Below, piece by piece: positions 9,950 through 21,714 of a stretch of DNA of 48,419 nucleotides. The stretch is taken from positions 1-48,419 of the forward strand of contig JALQPE010002434.1 in the NCBI GenBank assembly GCA_030407315.1. Direction: 5' to 3'. This DNA comes from Asparagopsis taxiformis. Its lineage: Eukaryota; Rhodophyta; Florideophyceae; Bonnemaisoniales; Bonnemaisoniaceae. Under the pieces are notes generated by a model. The model worked only from the letters and a program-made list of their open reading frames with translations, did no database searches and was not told the DNA's origin. Positions within the stretch are counted from its first letter, which is position 1. Each line of letters begins with the position of its first letter. Made by a program: the position numbers and the translations under genes.

Positions 9950-10500
9950 TGAAACGGTTGGGGTGGTTCTAGGGAGTACTAAAACTTGTTTTAATTGCAC
10001 TCAAGCTTTCTCGCTTGCGTGGAAGGGTTGGTATAATTCATCGATTTTTGGTCATCAGATTCTCACAACTGGAGATGTGATGGTCAAAATGGAACTTTGT
10101 CCGAATGATGTGCAAGTGGTCTGTAAGGGTTGGAGTGGGTCTAGGGAGTACGGAAAAGTGTTCTATGAGTTCGTAAAGCTGCTGGCTTGCGCATTAGGGC
10201 TGACAGAATGCATCGAGTTTTGGTCACCAGATTCCCACAACTGAAGATGTGATGGCCAAAATTGAACTTTGTCGGAACGAAGTGTAAGTGATCCGTAAGG
10301 GCTGGAGTGGCTCTAGGGAGTACGGAAAAGTGTTTTATGTGTCCGTAAAGCTGTTGAATTGCGTGGTAGGGATTCCAGAATGCATCGACTTTTGGTCACC
10401 AGACTCCCACAACTGGAGATGTGATAGCCAAAATTGAACTTTGCAAGAACGAAGTGCAAGTGTTCTGGATGCCTTCAAGTGGCCTGGAAGCGTACTCTGG
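9950..10500. repeat. Tandem repeat of about 172 bp, three copies
   Basis: The phrase GGAGTGGCTCTAGGGAGTAC or a close variant recurs at about 9959, 10131 and 10303, each followed by similar sequence through CACAACTGGAGATGTGATGG. A further diverged copy of part of this unit is at 12821-12940. No coding potential. The E2 counterpart is at about 30390-30930. Confidence 0.7.
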
Positions 10501-11338
10501 ACAAGTTTTCGGACCTTGAAGAGGCTCAACTGCACAATGCTGATATTGAAATGAAACATTCATATAGTCCATTTTTAACTAGAACTGCTGGAATGGATTG
10601 CGTAGCCTATAGAGGAGCAATGTAGTTATATAATAGAGCTAGAAGCATGCCTCAACAACCTATCTCTCATGCCTCTAGTTCTCCTTCATCATTCCAGTCT
10701 TCCTTCCTGTGACGCACCGCGCCTCTGGTGTCACTTCACACGCCCCTCCTGTGCATTAAATACCTGTCTACCACTTCCGTATTCTACTCATACCACCACA
10801 TTCATTTTACCCCATGCCTACCATCCTATCCTTTACCTTCTGTCCTTCAGTCCTAGGCTAACCTACTTCATAACCATCGATGTAAGGTGAATATCTAGAT
10901 TCCTACCTACTTGAGAGTATAGTTTATTATAACGGAAAACGGACGGTTTTGTATAGTCAATGTGCTACACAGCACCAGGAGTAGATTTTGCGCACCGATA
11001 ATCTATGCTTGATATTGGAGAGACCGGCTTCTTGTAGCCTCGGAAAATGTGCAGGTAGTACCTTTCCAGAGGTCCTGGAGGTGTTCACACCAACTCTAGT
11101 CCATTTTAACGAGTTTGAATTTCGACCGCCAGAATCTCTGTCGTGAGAAAATGGTGGTCGAAATTTACCGTGCTGATCTCCCAATACTGAACTTTTTAGG
11201 TAGTTCAGCCCGGGTGAACAAGACACAGATTGCTCTTCAAAGCCGCCCGAAGCCGTCGAAACCATCCTTCCACAATGTTCCCGACTTCAAAATTCCTATC
11301 TCACCCTTCCCAAAGTGAGAGAGGGACCAAGCTCCCAG

Positions 11339-11723
11339 CCGCTTACAGCTGAGGCAGTTTACCAGGGATGCTTACAGCAAAGTCATCGTTACGATGACTT
11401 TGCTGTAAGAAAAGAAAACATTACAGTGGGCGAAGGATTTTACCGGGTGAAAAAATCACCAAGAATTTTTTTACCGGGTAAAAAATCGTGGCTACTGTAA
11501 TGAAACGTTTTCTTACAGCAAAGTCATCGTAACGATGACTTTGCTGTAAGAAAAGGAAACATTACAGTAGGCGAAGAATTTTTACCGGGTAAAAAATCAC
11601 CAAGAATTTTTTTACCGGGTAAAAAAACGTGCCTGCTGTAATGTTTTCTTTTCTTACAGCAAAGTCATCGTAACGATGACTTTGCTGTCAGCACCCGCGG
11701 TAAACTGCCTCAGCTGTAAGCGG
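11339..11723. repeat. Fold-back block A2
   Basis: The whole 385-bp block is an imperfect palindrome. The outer edges are GCTTACAGCTGAGGCAG on the left and its complement on the right; inside are three copies of the 37-bp palindrome (about 11371, 11513 and 11654), separated by a second palindromic motif, TTTTTACCCGGTAAAAA or its variants. Confidence 0.8.
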
Positions 11724-12406
11724 TCTGGCTTCACCCTCTCTCTCATGTCTCTTGTCTTCCTTCATCCCAGCCTATCCCAACCTCCCTTCTATGTCGACTC
11801 CGGTGTCACTCCAGCCGACCCTTCAGTGAGTGCAATCCTTCTCTACCACCGCCATAATCTACTCATACTATCCCCTTCATGTTGCTGCATACCTACCCTC
11901 CCATCCTTCCTGATTTTCCTACAATCCTAGGCTAGCCTACTTACCAACTATGTTCGTATTGAAGGCAGCTAGATTCCTAGTAACTCAAATCTACAGTCTG
12001 CTAAAAAGGGCGATTTGGTGTGGTCACTGTGCCACACGGCACCAGGAATAGAATCTGGCCACGGATACTCTATGCTTGATCTCAGAGAGAACAGCTGCGC
12101 CAATGCTCCGAAAATGTGCTGTCAGTACCTTTCCAGACGTCCTGGAGGTGCTCATGCCAGCTCTAGTTCATTTTAGGGAGGTTGAGTTTCGACAATCAGA
12201 ATTTCACTCTTGAGGAAATTGTGTTTGAAATTTTGTGCACTCCTCCCGCCGTACCAGGCAGGGCACCCAGCCCAGACTGGGTTAGCACGACGCAGAGTGC
12301 TCCCCAACACCGCTAACAGCCGTCCAAACCATCCCTCTGCCATGTTTTACGGCTTCACAATTCCTTGCTCACCCTTCCCAAGGTGAGGGAGGGACCAAGC
12401 TCCCAG

Positions 12407-12509
12407 CCGCTTACAGCTGAGGCAGTTTACCAGGGATGCTTACAGCAAAGTCATCGTAACGATGACTTTGCTGTAAACATCCCTGGTAAACTGCTCCGTC
12501 TGTAAGCCG
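12407..12509. repeat. Fold-back block A3, minimal single-hairpin form
   Basis: One 37-bp palindrome with matching outer edges, together a palindrome of about 100 bp. The equivalent block in E2 (28165-28382) has one extra 113-bp cassette, so this is the shortest version of the fold-back family in the window. Confidence 0.8.
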
Positions 12510-12744
12510 TTGGTCTCAACCCTCGATCTCATGTCTGTTGTCCTCCTTCATCATCTCCACATCCCTTCCTGCTAAGCATCACTTCTCTAGTGCCACTCTA
12601 CCAGTCCTTTTCGTGCATGAAATACTTTTCTACCACTGCCATAGTCTACACATACTATTGCCTCTATACTTCTGCATGCCTACGCTTCCATCTTTCTGTC
12701 CCGTGCTAGGCTTAGAGAATATCCTACTTCCTGGAGATCATTGT

Positions 12745-12810
12745 ACAGTGAGGCAGTAAAAAGCACTGTCTCACCGTACTGTCTGAGGCCCCCTTTTCAA
12801 CACCGTAGTG
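12745..12810 (-). repeat. Solo left-terminus remnant inside E1
   Basis: A 66-bp piece ending CAACACCGTAGTG at 12810 is the outermost part of the L-type terminus (reverse complement of 23-90). It is followed directly by unrelated repeat sequence. It marks an older, mostly deleted member of the family that was already inside the ancestor of E1 and E2, because both carry it (27864-27929 in E2). Confidence 0.75.
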
Positions 12811-13638
12811 TATAAGGGCTGGAGTGGCTCTGGGGAGTACAGAAAGGTGTTTTATCTGTCCGTAAAGCTTCTGGCTTGCGCATTAGGGCTGGCAGAATGC
12901 ATCGATTTTTGGTCATCAGATTCTCACAACTGCAGATATGATGAATTTCGGCCATGGCCAAAATTCAACTTTGTCGGAACGACGTAGATTTGGACTGGAT
13001 GCCTCCAAGTGCATGCACTTGAAAGTGCACTTAGTCCAAAAAATTGTCCAGAGTACGCTCCCAGGCGATGGCCTGGAAGTGTACTCTGGACAAGTTTTTG
13101 GACCTGGAAGAGGTTGAATTGCACAATGCTTGTGTTGAAATGAAACATTTATATGGCCCATTCTTTACTTGGACAGCTGAAATCCTATCTACTCGAGAGT
13201 AAAGTATATAAAAACTGGAAACAGACGGTTTTGTATTGTCAATGTGCCACAAGGCACCAAGAGTAGATTTTGCCCTCCGATAATCTATGGTTGATTTCAG
13301 AGAGGATAACCGCGTGCAGTCACAGGACATGTGTTACCAGATCCTTCCCAGAGGTCCTGGAGGTGTTCACACCAACTCCAGCCCACTTTAACGAGTTTGA
13401 ATTTCGAAAGTCAGAATCTCTGTCGTGAGAAAATTGAACCATTTCCGACCACGTGGTAGAAATTTCGTACACTCCTCCAACCATACTAGACACAACACCC
13501 AGCTCAAACCGGGTGTAAACAACACAATGTGTTACCTAATGCCGCCTACAGCCGTCCATACCATTCCTATACCCTGTTTCCTGACTTCATAATTCCTTCC
13601 TCACCCTTCCCTAGGTCGGAAAAGGACGGAAGTCCCTG

Positions 13639-14108
13639 CCGCTTACAGCGGAAGCAATTTACCAGGGATGCTTACAGCAAAGTCATCGTTACGATGACTT
13701 TGCTGTAAGAAAATAAATCATTACAGCAGCCATGATTTTTTACCCGGTAAAAAAATTCTTGGCCACTGTAATTGAAACGCTTTCTTACAGCAAAGTCATC
13801 GTAACGATGACTTTGCTGTAAGAAAATAAATCATTACAGCAGCCACGATTTTTCACCCGGTAAAAATTCTTGCTGATTTTTTACCCGGTAAAATTTCTTT
13901 GGCCACTGCAATGGAAACGTTTCCTTACAGCAAAGTCATCGTTACGATGACTTTGCTGTAAGAAAATAAATCATTACAGCTGCCATGATTTTTTTACCCG
14001 GTGAAAAAATTCTTGGCCACTGTAATGGAAACGCTTTCTTACAGCAAAGTCATCGTAACGATGACTTTGCTGTAAGAATCCCCGGTAAACGGCTTCCGCT
14101 GTAAGGGG
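13639..14108. repeat. Fold-back block A4
   Basis: Four copies of the 37-bp palindrome (about 13671, 13787, 13925 and 14039) alternate with TTTTTACCCGGTAAAAA-type palindromes, with CTTACAGCGGAAGC edges on both sides. It is the largest fold-back block in E1. Confidence 0.8.
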
Positions 14109-14524
14109 CTGAGAGTTCCGTCCCCCTCCCACCTAGGGAAGGGTGAGCAAGGAATTGGGAAGTCAGGAACATGGCTCAGCAGAACGTTTGTACGGCTGTG
14201 AGTGGCTTCCAGGAGCATTCTGTGTCATGTGTTATCTCAGCAACGTCTCTTATAGTCGAACCTCACGGGTTGTCAAGGTCTAAAACTAGTCCCCCCTACG
14301 GTCTAGCTAGTGAAATCATGTAAAGTTGTAGACTAATACAAAAATGTAGCAATCAATAGGCTTAGTAGCACTAAACTATGACATGAAGGTCAGATGTATA
14401 GATGAAAATAGAAAGGTGGGCTAAGCGAATAATGTTGAGATGAGAAAGACAGAACTTCATAGCAGGGAACAATAGCATAGGTTTTAATACTTCTCGTATG
14501 CTATCTATTGCTCCTGTCATACTT
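14109..14524. other. Non-coding link between repeat field and dioxygenase-like gene
   Basis: No gene or clear repeat beyond the tail of the composite repeat (to about 14230). The rest is A/T-rich and could include the 3' untranslated region of the minus-strand gene that ends at 14525. Confidence 0.4.
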
Positions 14525-16705
14525 TTAATATTCGACGGTGTGGATGTGGTCCGTGAGGACGTCCTTCTCAGTCTTCAAGTAGATGTGGCCGCGCGTGGGC
14601 AGACCATAGACTAAATTCTGCTCCCACAGGAAGATCTCCTCACCTGAAGCCGACCCCGTAATGGTAAAGGTCACCGCGATCAACTAAGACGGAATAGGGT
14701 GGCACATAAAAGTGGTTAACGGGAACCTTCCACATGTCGGCGTCCGTATGGACCAGGCATACATGACTATAAGGTGCAGCTACTATAAAGAACCCATCGG
14801 ATCCGCTCGACATCATGAAATAGGATGGGGATTGGGTAGGTCCGACTCCTCAAAATTGGGATACTCAGAAGTCCGTGTGCCCATCCTGGTCCGCAGCCCC
14901 ATCTGTTTTAAGAAGCAGCCGTAATCCTGTCTTCGGGAAAAAGACAGGATCCTCACCCTCCATTCCCAACTTCAAGAAATCCGCACAAACACCAAGAGCA
15001 AGCTCTGCCACCAACTTGTTCCTGTACATATCCAAATTCCCCTCCTCCAGCTTGTCGCACAATTCACACCGCGGCAGGGGGAGTCGCCCACGACCACCAT
15101 CTATGCGGTCCTTCGCAGCACCCACGTTGTGGATGAAATGCCACGGCGAAGGATCAAAACCGGGCTTGGCGAAATCTGGGGGCTCGTCCTGTGGTTTCCT
15201 GTCTTCATAATCAGAATCAGACTGCTGGGAGGGTTTCTGTGGCTTTTCAACCTCCTCAACCAGCTGGAACTGTCGAGAAAAGTGACTGAAGAGGTCATGC
15301 GTCGCGCTACCAGCCGTGGACGACTGCAAGAGGCCTTCCACAACAACCACCCCCATGTTGTCCAGCAACGCCGCTTCACCGCAAAGTACTATTCCACCAC
15401 CGAGTCCTCAGCACCTGGCGATGCAGCTGCCAGGAATGCTGCCGCCTTTATTTCCGCCCGCACCGTCTCTACCGTCGTAATTTCCATGTAGTACTTCATC
15501 GGGCTACCAGACGCAATTGCGCTGGGGAGAACGGCGGCCACATTCTCATCGACGATACTGTCGGGAATAGGATTTTCATGGGCGTCGTCGAACTGGAGAA
15601 TCGGCTCCCGAGAACGTCCTCTGGAAGCCGACTTGGATTTCTTTGACGACGACTTTGATGAAGTCTCACTGAGCTTCCTCTTTTAAAAGTACCAAATTTG
15701 GTAGAGGGCTCGGGCGTCGCAGAAGCGGTTTCCCAGTTGCGCTTCCCAAGGATGGAGCTTTTACCCGCATCCTTGGGTGCGCTCTCCAGCTCGACGACCT
15801 GAACAGGGCTCGCACCACCCGCCGTCGCTGTTCCACCACGACCGGAACGACTCTCTTTCAGGCAGGTACTCCTTTTGGGCATCACTTTCCCAGAAGTTTC
15901 CACTCCGGACGATGCAGACACGACAGGGGTAGTGGCAGAAACAGAGGCAGCCTCGGAATAGCTGGAAGAATCTAATTGAGGTGGTACTACCTAAATTGGA
16001 TTCTTCAAAGGCAAAGGAATGGAGGATGAAGGGATGGTCAGGGAAATGGAAGGGGAAGGGGAAGGGATGGCGGAATCATGACCACATGTGACTGGGAGCG
16101 CAGCATGTGGGATGTGTGGGTCCACCACGTAAAATTGTTTCCGCATTTACATGTCGCGGTAGCCAGTTACGCGCAGGAGCATTTTCCTGGCGTCCTTTCA
16201 AAACATAGACTTCCGATTGGGAAAGATGTTCTCAAACTTGGAGCCATTGGGAGGGCCTTCCTTGGGATGTAAGTCCGCTCAGAACCCCTTCTTGGGCACC
16301 ATCAGCGCAAAAACTTCGACAACGCGTGAGTGAATGTCGAAGCTCTTGCTCGGGTCACCCACGCTGGGAATGGAGCCATCCAGCATCCTCAACACATCCG
16401 AAACGTTCCAATACTCGGCCACCTCCTTCACGTACCCGAAGATTTCCAACAAACCAGCAATCCATTCCTGCCCAATGGTACCAACCGAGTTCGGTTTCAG
16501 CCCGGCCCACCAACGGCTACAAGTGTAGTACGCCGTCATCTCGAGGTTGACACAATTTTGGACGTCCGGAGCACCCCTAAACGATCCGTTGAACAAAAAT
16601 TTCACCGTACACCCAGCCAGATTCTCCGTCGAAGAGAACTGCACGAACTCTGGCCTGTTCGGAATAGTTTTCTGCAGCCAAATCCGTTTTCAAGAATTGC
16701 TCCAT
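14525..16705 (-). pseudogene. 2OG/Fe(II) dioxygenase-like gene, frameshifted (E1 copy)
   Basis: Same gene as 23975-26149 on the plus strand of E2, described there in full. All stops and frameshifts are shared with the E2 copy. Differences seen are scattered substitutions (for example one Phe/Leu change in an antisense frame) and an extra GGAAGG unit in the purine-rich run at about 16045-16070. The terminal-module promoter at 17240-17526 lies upstream in the right orientation. Confidence 0.6.
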
Positions 16706-17744
16706 CGTTGCAGACTTCTTCAACCACTAGCCAACGACCTCTGATATTCACTTTGCGAGGTTCAACTTGCACTTCAGACGAACTATACTGGGCAATATTG
16801 ATGCATGTCTCGCTTGCTGAAGGAGATTTACTCTTTTCCGCTACTTCTCCGCTATAGTGCAGAATTATATTTCTCCGCCACTAAATTCAACCATTAAGAA
16901 ACCTTTCCTGGCTTTCATTCGATCCAATGAACTGTTTCACCACAATGATTTGTCCTATGCTCATTACTTTATGCACAATGATTGCTATTTCATCCGGGCT
17001 CGACCTACTCAATATCGTTTTGCTATCTTGTATCGCATTCCCTAAACACCATCCTGGCCAAGACGTATCCACTTCCGTTTGTTACGCAGTGATGCTCTAA
17101 GCACTAATACTGAATCTGATTTTCTCATGCACGTAGTTCCTACTCGTATACTCTACCATATTCTCGGCCCTATTCACAAGGTGAAAACACGATGTCTCGT
17201 TGAATCGTACTCGGTGTGATATCTTAAATTAGGATACATTTTTATATTGCAATGCAGACTCACTGCTCGCTTGAAACATGAAAATTATAAAAATTCTTCG
17301 ACACTGCTGTTTCCTAACCGCCACCATCCACGTGGCCCGCTTTGACTGCCTGCCAAGTGTACTCGGAGCATACAATGACGTTATCGATATATACCATCCA
17401 CATCATCACTGGAAGCGCGGACTCCTCGTCCAGGAAAGTGCGCCATTTTTCTTACTCTTCACCTCCGCCTGTCCTGTAGGCCCCATATGCTAGTGTTTTT
17501 CCTATATTTCTGTAGTGATGACGTCATTCTAGACAATAAAAGGCGGTAGAAGATACGATAATGTGCGCCTCCTCTGCCAGATCATGTGCTTCCAAGCGTA
17601 ATTCGCAGCCTAGGTATCGTTTTTCTGGGCCTCCCATCGCACCGCTCCGTTTCAAACTCATCCCTCTATTGTTCTCCTACACGTCATTTCCGCCCGTAGA
17701 GTACTACTTAAACGAAAGATTCTGGAAATCCCTGTTTCCATCTT

Positions 17745-17881
17745 CATATCCGTCGGAAACAAAGCAACAACCCTGGCCGTGGAAGCCGTATAGATCATCT
17801 AAACTGCTTCCAAAGCGTAAGTTTTAGATCATCAATACGGCTTCCAAGGCCAAAGTTGTTGCTTTGTCTCCGACGGATATG
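17745..17881. repeat. 137-bp hairpin, E1
   Basis: Arms pair from CATATCCGTCGG to CCGACGGATATG. See the L1 copy (1674-1810) for the compensatory differences. Confidence 0.8.
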
Positions 17882-18589
17882 AACCATGATGGTACGTTTC
17901 CACAACTCACGCCACTAACCCAGTTTTCTATTCGTTTTCTCTTTCTCAGGTTTCCAGTCGGTGAGTGTTCCACTTCTACTTTCATTTATCTTTCTCTCTT
18001 ACCACTTCTCCACTAATTTTCTTTTCTGCCTGTGAGTACATATCTCAATTTGGGATGCAATGGTATTTGTTAAGGTACGTTAGTCTCCTAATCACCATCA
18101 ATTTCCCTCTCCAATTCAACGTCACTAACTTGTTTCCTTTCTATACATCATTTTTTCTTCTTCTCTTCATTTCCTAGCTTATTCATGCAGCTCAATCAGT
18201 TGATAGATTTCTAGACTTTTCTAGTAGTTTTAGTTTTACTCGTCGGAATAGTGTTAGTTGTAGTAGCATTTTTAACATAGGGATTGTTTATTCTCAATGT
18301 AGCCTGCGCAAATAAACAAATCCAGAGTGAAGCTTCCCATATCGCACCCTCTTAGATTGCTACCTATCCTACCGCGTATACCTCTCGCTAGCTCATAGTC
18401 ACTACGAAATAAAAATTCCTAGCCGTACTATTCTGTCCATTCCCATATGAATACCGTCCATGCCCCATCCTCATAGCGCTAGAACTGCCTTCCTCTACCC
18501 CAGAAAGATGCCCACGACAGCGTGACGCTCCATCTCATCCACCACTCCCAGACACCGAATTTTACTATATCAGGACACTACTTTTACTG

Positions 18590-18965
18590 TCTCCAGGTGC
18601 TGCCCAGGGCAGCACGAAATACTGTCTCCAGGTGCTGCCCAGGACAGCACAAAGTACTATCTCCAGGTGCTGCCCAGGGCAGCACAAAGTACTGTCTACA
18701 GGTGCTGCCCAGGGCAGCACAAAGTACTGTCTACAGGTGCTGCCCAGGGCAGCACGAAATACTGTCTACAGGTACTGCCCAGGGCAGCACAAAGTACTGT
18801 CTACAGGTACTGCCCAGGACAGTGAAAATCACTGTCTCCAGGTACTGCCCAGGACAGTGAAAATCACTGTCTCCAGGTACTGCCCAGGACAGTGAAAATC
18901 ACTGTCTCCAGGTACTGCCCAGGACAGTGAAAATCACTGTCTCCAGGTACTGCCCAGGACAGTGC
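18590..18965. repeat. 35-bp tandem array, E1
   Basis: About eleven units, with four type A units (ACAGTGAAAATCACTGT core) next to the terminus and the rest type B or hybrid. The total length equals that of the E2 array, but E2 has only two type A units, so units changed type without changing number. Confidence 0.75.
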
Positions 18966-19322
18966 ACCGTGTTGGTTCCATCTATTGTCCCAGGCAGCGT
19001 ATTTCACTATCCGGCCATGTTGCCTTGGCCAATACAAAACACTATCCGCCAACACTGCCCAGTACAGTAAATTACATCATATCCAACTATTGAATAAATC
19101 ATTAATTTTTACTGTCTCCATTCACTGCCTCAGACAGTACTGTGAGACAGTGTTTTTTACTGTCTGCAGACAGTGTTCCGTACTGTCTGCCAGACAGTGC
19201 AAATCACTGTCTCCAAGTGTGGCATTAATTTTCATTTGCCGCATAGTGATTTTTACTGTCTCAGACAGTAAAAATCACTGTCTCGCAGTACTGTCTGAGG
19301 CCCCCTTTTCAACACCGTAGTG

Positions 19323-21090
19323 ATGTGATACAGCAGCGGACTGCAGGTCAATTTTCTAGATCATAATTTTGACACCAAGAATGGAGAATCGGATGGAAAT
19401 GTCCAGGCTAACAAACCGCCTGTCTGCTCTTCCTGCGATCAAGCTCCATCGATCCATTAGATCAGGAACCTGACGGACATGTAATCGGCGTTTCGTTCCG
19501 GACGCGGAAAGGGCAAATTGTCGTGTGGCGTTTGCAGATTCGTCGCAAACGGGAAGGATGAACTTTCGCATGGCGTTTGACGGGGTTGATTTAGACAGAC
19601 ATCGAGCGACGGTGTTTTCTGTCAGATTGAAGCTGGAGGAGATCAATGCAGTATTTGAGCTGATAAATTGGAAGCACAAAACTTGAAAACAAATTTTCTC
19701 TGACAAATTACGACGCGACACGGGCAGAGTGGTGGATAACTCCAACGTTAATGTTATGTTGAAGCCAACATTACAAGGACCGTACCGGAGACACGCGCAA
19801 TCATGATTTGCGCTCCATTGCTTAGAGAGTCAAACATTCCAATGGTCGTATCAAGTTAGACCAAGCACATATTTCCGTCAATCCCCCCCCCATCTTGGTG
19901 GAACGACAGTCGGTTGCTCACGAAAGCGTGAGAGCTGCCTTGAGTCGAGGTTTTTGTACGCCGCCTTATCTGTGGTAGTTCATTACTGCGTTGTCACATT
20001 GGATGTCACGCACACTTGTATCTCTCTCAATGACGTACGTGTAGATAGACTGTGAATGAGCTACAATAGAATACCAAACTGGAAAACCAGTAAATCTACA
20101 TGCTTGTGAGAATATTAATGCCTCTTCTCGAGAAAAGTGCCTCCTTCGAGTACTAGATCATTCAACATAATTCCATCCATTTCTCCACGCTTCAGCATGA
20201 GATCATCACCTTCCATCCATCGCAAAGTGCGTCTCTATCCAAACACCACTCTCCACACATCTCCCCGATCTGTCAGTCAGACCGTACCCGCGGACGGCCG
20301 AGAGTAACGTACTGGCCATTGTCTTAAAAGTATCTACGACGGCAATGAGCGCATATATTAAATCTTCTCATGTGAACAGAGACCTGATTGCTTCGTTTGT
20401 GCAGAACTCAAACAACCACAAGTGGGAGGATTTGTCTTGTTCCGACACCGGTCAAACCCGATGCGCCAGCACCAGGTAAGACCACTGGTTTGTCTGTCCC
20501 AGAACGTACTTCGAAACCAGAATCTGAATCTCGTCATGTTGATTGAATGATCATAATGATTGAATATTGGCCAATGATATGATGATATGACTGACTAGGT
20601 AGTATGTGCTAACGGCTCCAAGTCAGACTGCCCTGCTCATTGATCTTTGAACAACCTGTCGCAGCTCTGTTCGATGATTTTCGTAACAGCCTGTGCCACT
20701 TTGTTCTTTTCCTTTCAAGTTGTGGCTGCAACCGTATTGGTAGTTCTTAAGGCATTTTTGATCCTATCAGAATCGGTACTAAGTTATAAATAACCTGAAT
20801 TTGTTTTATACAAATGTATGTGCGCCGTTTTCTTGCGGTCTCAATGTTTCAGCCTTATGTACACTCACGCCACACTTAAGTAGAAGGGGTAATGGTGGGA
20901 GGACGGGCGATCTGCAACTTTAAAATACGAACTAACTCAATGTGCAAGGGATAGATGCATTAACCAGCGTTCTATGGCATTCGGATGTGCCCACAATATG
21001 TCTCAGACTGTGGACCTTAGTAGCAAAGTGTTAAAACGATTCGTTTGGGCATGAGATATGAATCCCGTGGCGGTCGGTCATCGTCATTTC
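19323..21090. other. Host spacer between E1 and E2, mostly unassigned
   Basis: Single-copy sequence with no element repeats. Apart from the candidate frames listed separately, no gene was recognised. A 129-codon minus-strand frame at 19356-19745 has no recognisable domain. A run ACCAGGTAAGA at 20469-20479 is a good donor-site match after a 45-codon plus-strand frame (20345-20482), but no partner exon was found. Confidence 0.4.
20115..20390 (-). other. Candidate 3' end of an unidentified host gene
   Basis: Reading leftward, one frame gives LIAVVDTFKTMASTLLSAV and SGVWIETHFAMDG, and a frame shifted by one base continues DDLMLKRGEMDGIMLNDLVL to a stop at 20115-20117. Both halves are protein-like and join naturally with one indel or a tiny intron. 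The direction is that of MED13, so it could be its distal 3' end, but it does not resemble the MED13 C-terminus I know. Identity unknown. Confidence 0.3.
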
Positions 21091-21357
21091 TCACTTTGCT
21101 TGCGTCACCATTAATGTCGCATTCAGATTGGGGTCATTGCTTTTGACACCCCCGTCCTCAAACCGCGCTAGAATTGCGCTTGCTTCCACACCTTGTCCTT
21201 CTGACATACTAGTTTTCGACACGATAGCGAAGTTCGTCGGTTTAGCATCAACAACGCCCGAGGACCGCTCCATAGCAAATGCGTGTTAGAATACAAACGC
21301 CTAACAAGAAAGAGAACACAATTGGCGGTTGGTTCAGTCCAAGCAAACACATATCTT
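21091..21357 (-). pseudogene. MED13-like gene, part downstream of the E2 insertion
   Basis: Immediately left of E2 the minus strand reads RYVFAWTEPTANC. This continues, in frame, the YACCEASS that ends on the other side of E2, once one copy of the TT duplication is removed. In MED13 proteins an LH-x-x-YA... segment is followed by R-W-x-x-A-x-x-T-D, so the junction fits the family. Beyond about 21315 the frame is less clear: there may be an intron, or the 21091-21273 frame (VSKTSMSEGQGVEASAILAR) may be the next part. Confidence 0.6.
21356..21357. other. TT target-site duplication, left copy
   Basis: TT immediately precedes the E2 terminus at 21358 and TT at 35951-35952 immediately follows its other terminus. 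Two- to three-bp duplications are typical of CACTA elements. Two bases alone are weak evidence; the restored MED13 frame makes the assignment convincing. Confidence 0.7.
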
Positions 21358-21714
21358 CACTACGGTGTTGAAAAGGGGGCCTCAGACAGTACTGCGAGAC
21401 AGTGATTTTTACTGTCTGAGACAGTAAAAATCACTATGCGGCAAATGAAAATTAATGCCACACTTGGAGACAGTGATTTGCACTGTCTGGCAGACAGTAC
21501 GGAACACTGTCTGCAGACAGTAAAAAACACTGTCTCACAGTACTGTCTGAGGCAGTGAATGGAGACAGTAAAAATTAATGATTTATTCAATAGTTGGATA
21601 TGATGTAATTTACTGTACTGGGCAGTGTTGGCGGATAGTGTTTTGTATTGGCCAAGGCAACATGGCCGGATAGTGAAATACGCTGCCTGGGACAATAGAT
21701 GGAACCAACACGGT

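Larger units (their letters stand above)
10620..14120. repeat. Field of about three diverged composite repeats, each ending in a fold-back block
   Basis: A composite module recurs with starts near 10665, 11740 and 12527, plus a partial copy from about 13190. Each begins with a C/T-rich segment (CTCATG...CTCCTTCATC), passes through a conserved stretch around a TCCTGGAGGTG motif (11070, 12145, 13355), and ends at a fold-back block. No genes are supported; the small frames are chance. Confidence 0.65.
4935..19322 (-). mobile_element. E1: 14.4-kb CACTA-like element, inverted copy of E2
   Basis: Bounded by CACTACGGTGTTGGG at 4935 and CAACACCGTAGTG ending at 19322. The content is the same as E2 in reverse: short right-end subterminal repeats (4935-5340), captured gene fragments (5.8-8.6 kb), fold-back repeat field (9.5-14.1 kb), dioxygenase-like pseudogene (14525-16705) and the 2.4-kb terminal module (16887-19322). 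Only scattered substitutions separate it from E2. Flanks are GCA on the left and ATG on the right, so no 2- or 3-bp duplication is visible and a simple insertion event is not supported for this copy. Confidence 0.8.
16887..19322 (-). repeat. E1 terminal module
   Basis: Inverted copy of 21358-23793. It holds a TATA-like box (about 17239-17246), a TGACGTCA site (17519-17526), the 137-bp hairpin (17745-17881), a 35-bp array (about 18590-18965) and palindromic subterminal repeats out to the terminus at 19322. Frames read across 18522-18895 are translated repeats only. Confidence 0.85.

Noticed and set aside
20345..20482. 45-codon plus-strand exon with a good donor site
   Set aside because: No acceptor-side exon or protein similarity was found, and a minus-strand frame adjoins it; kept only as a note in the spacer entry.
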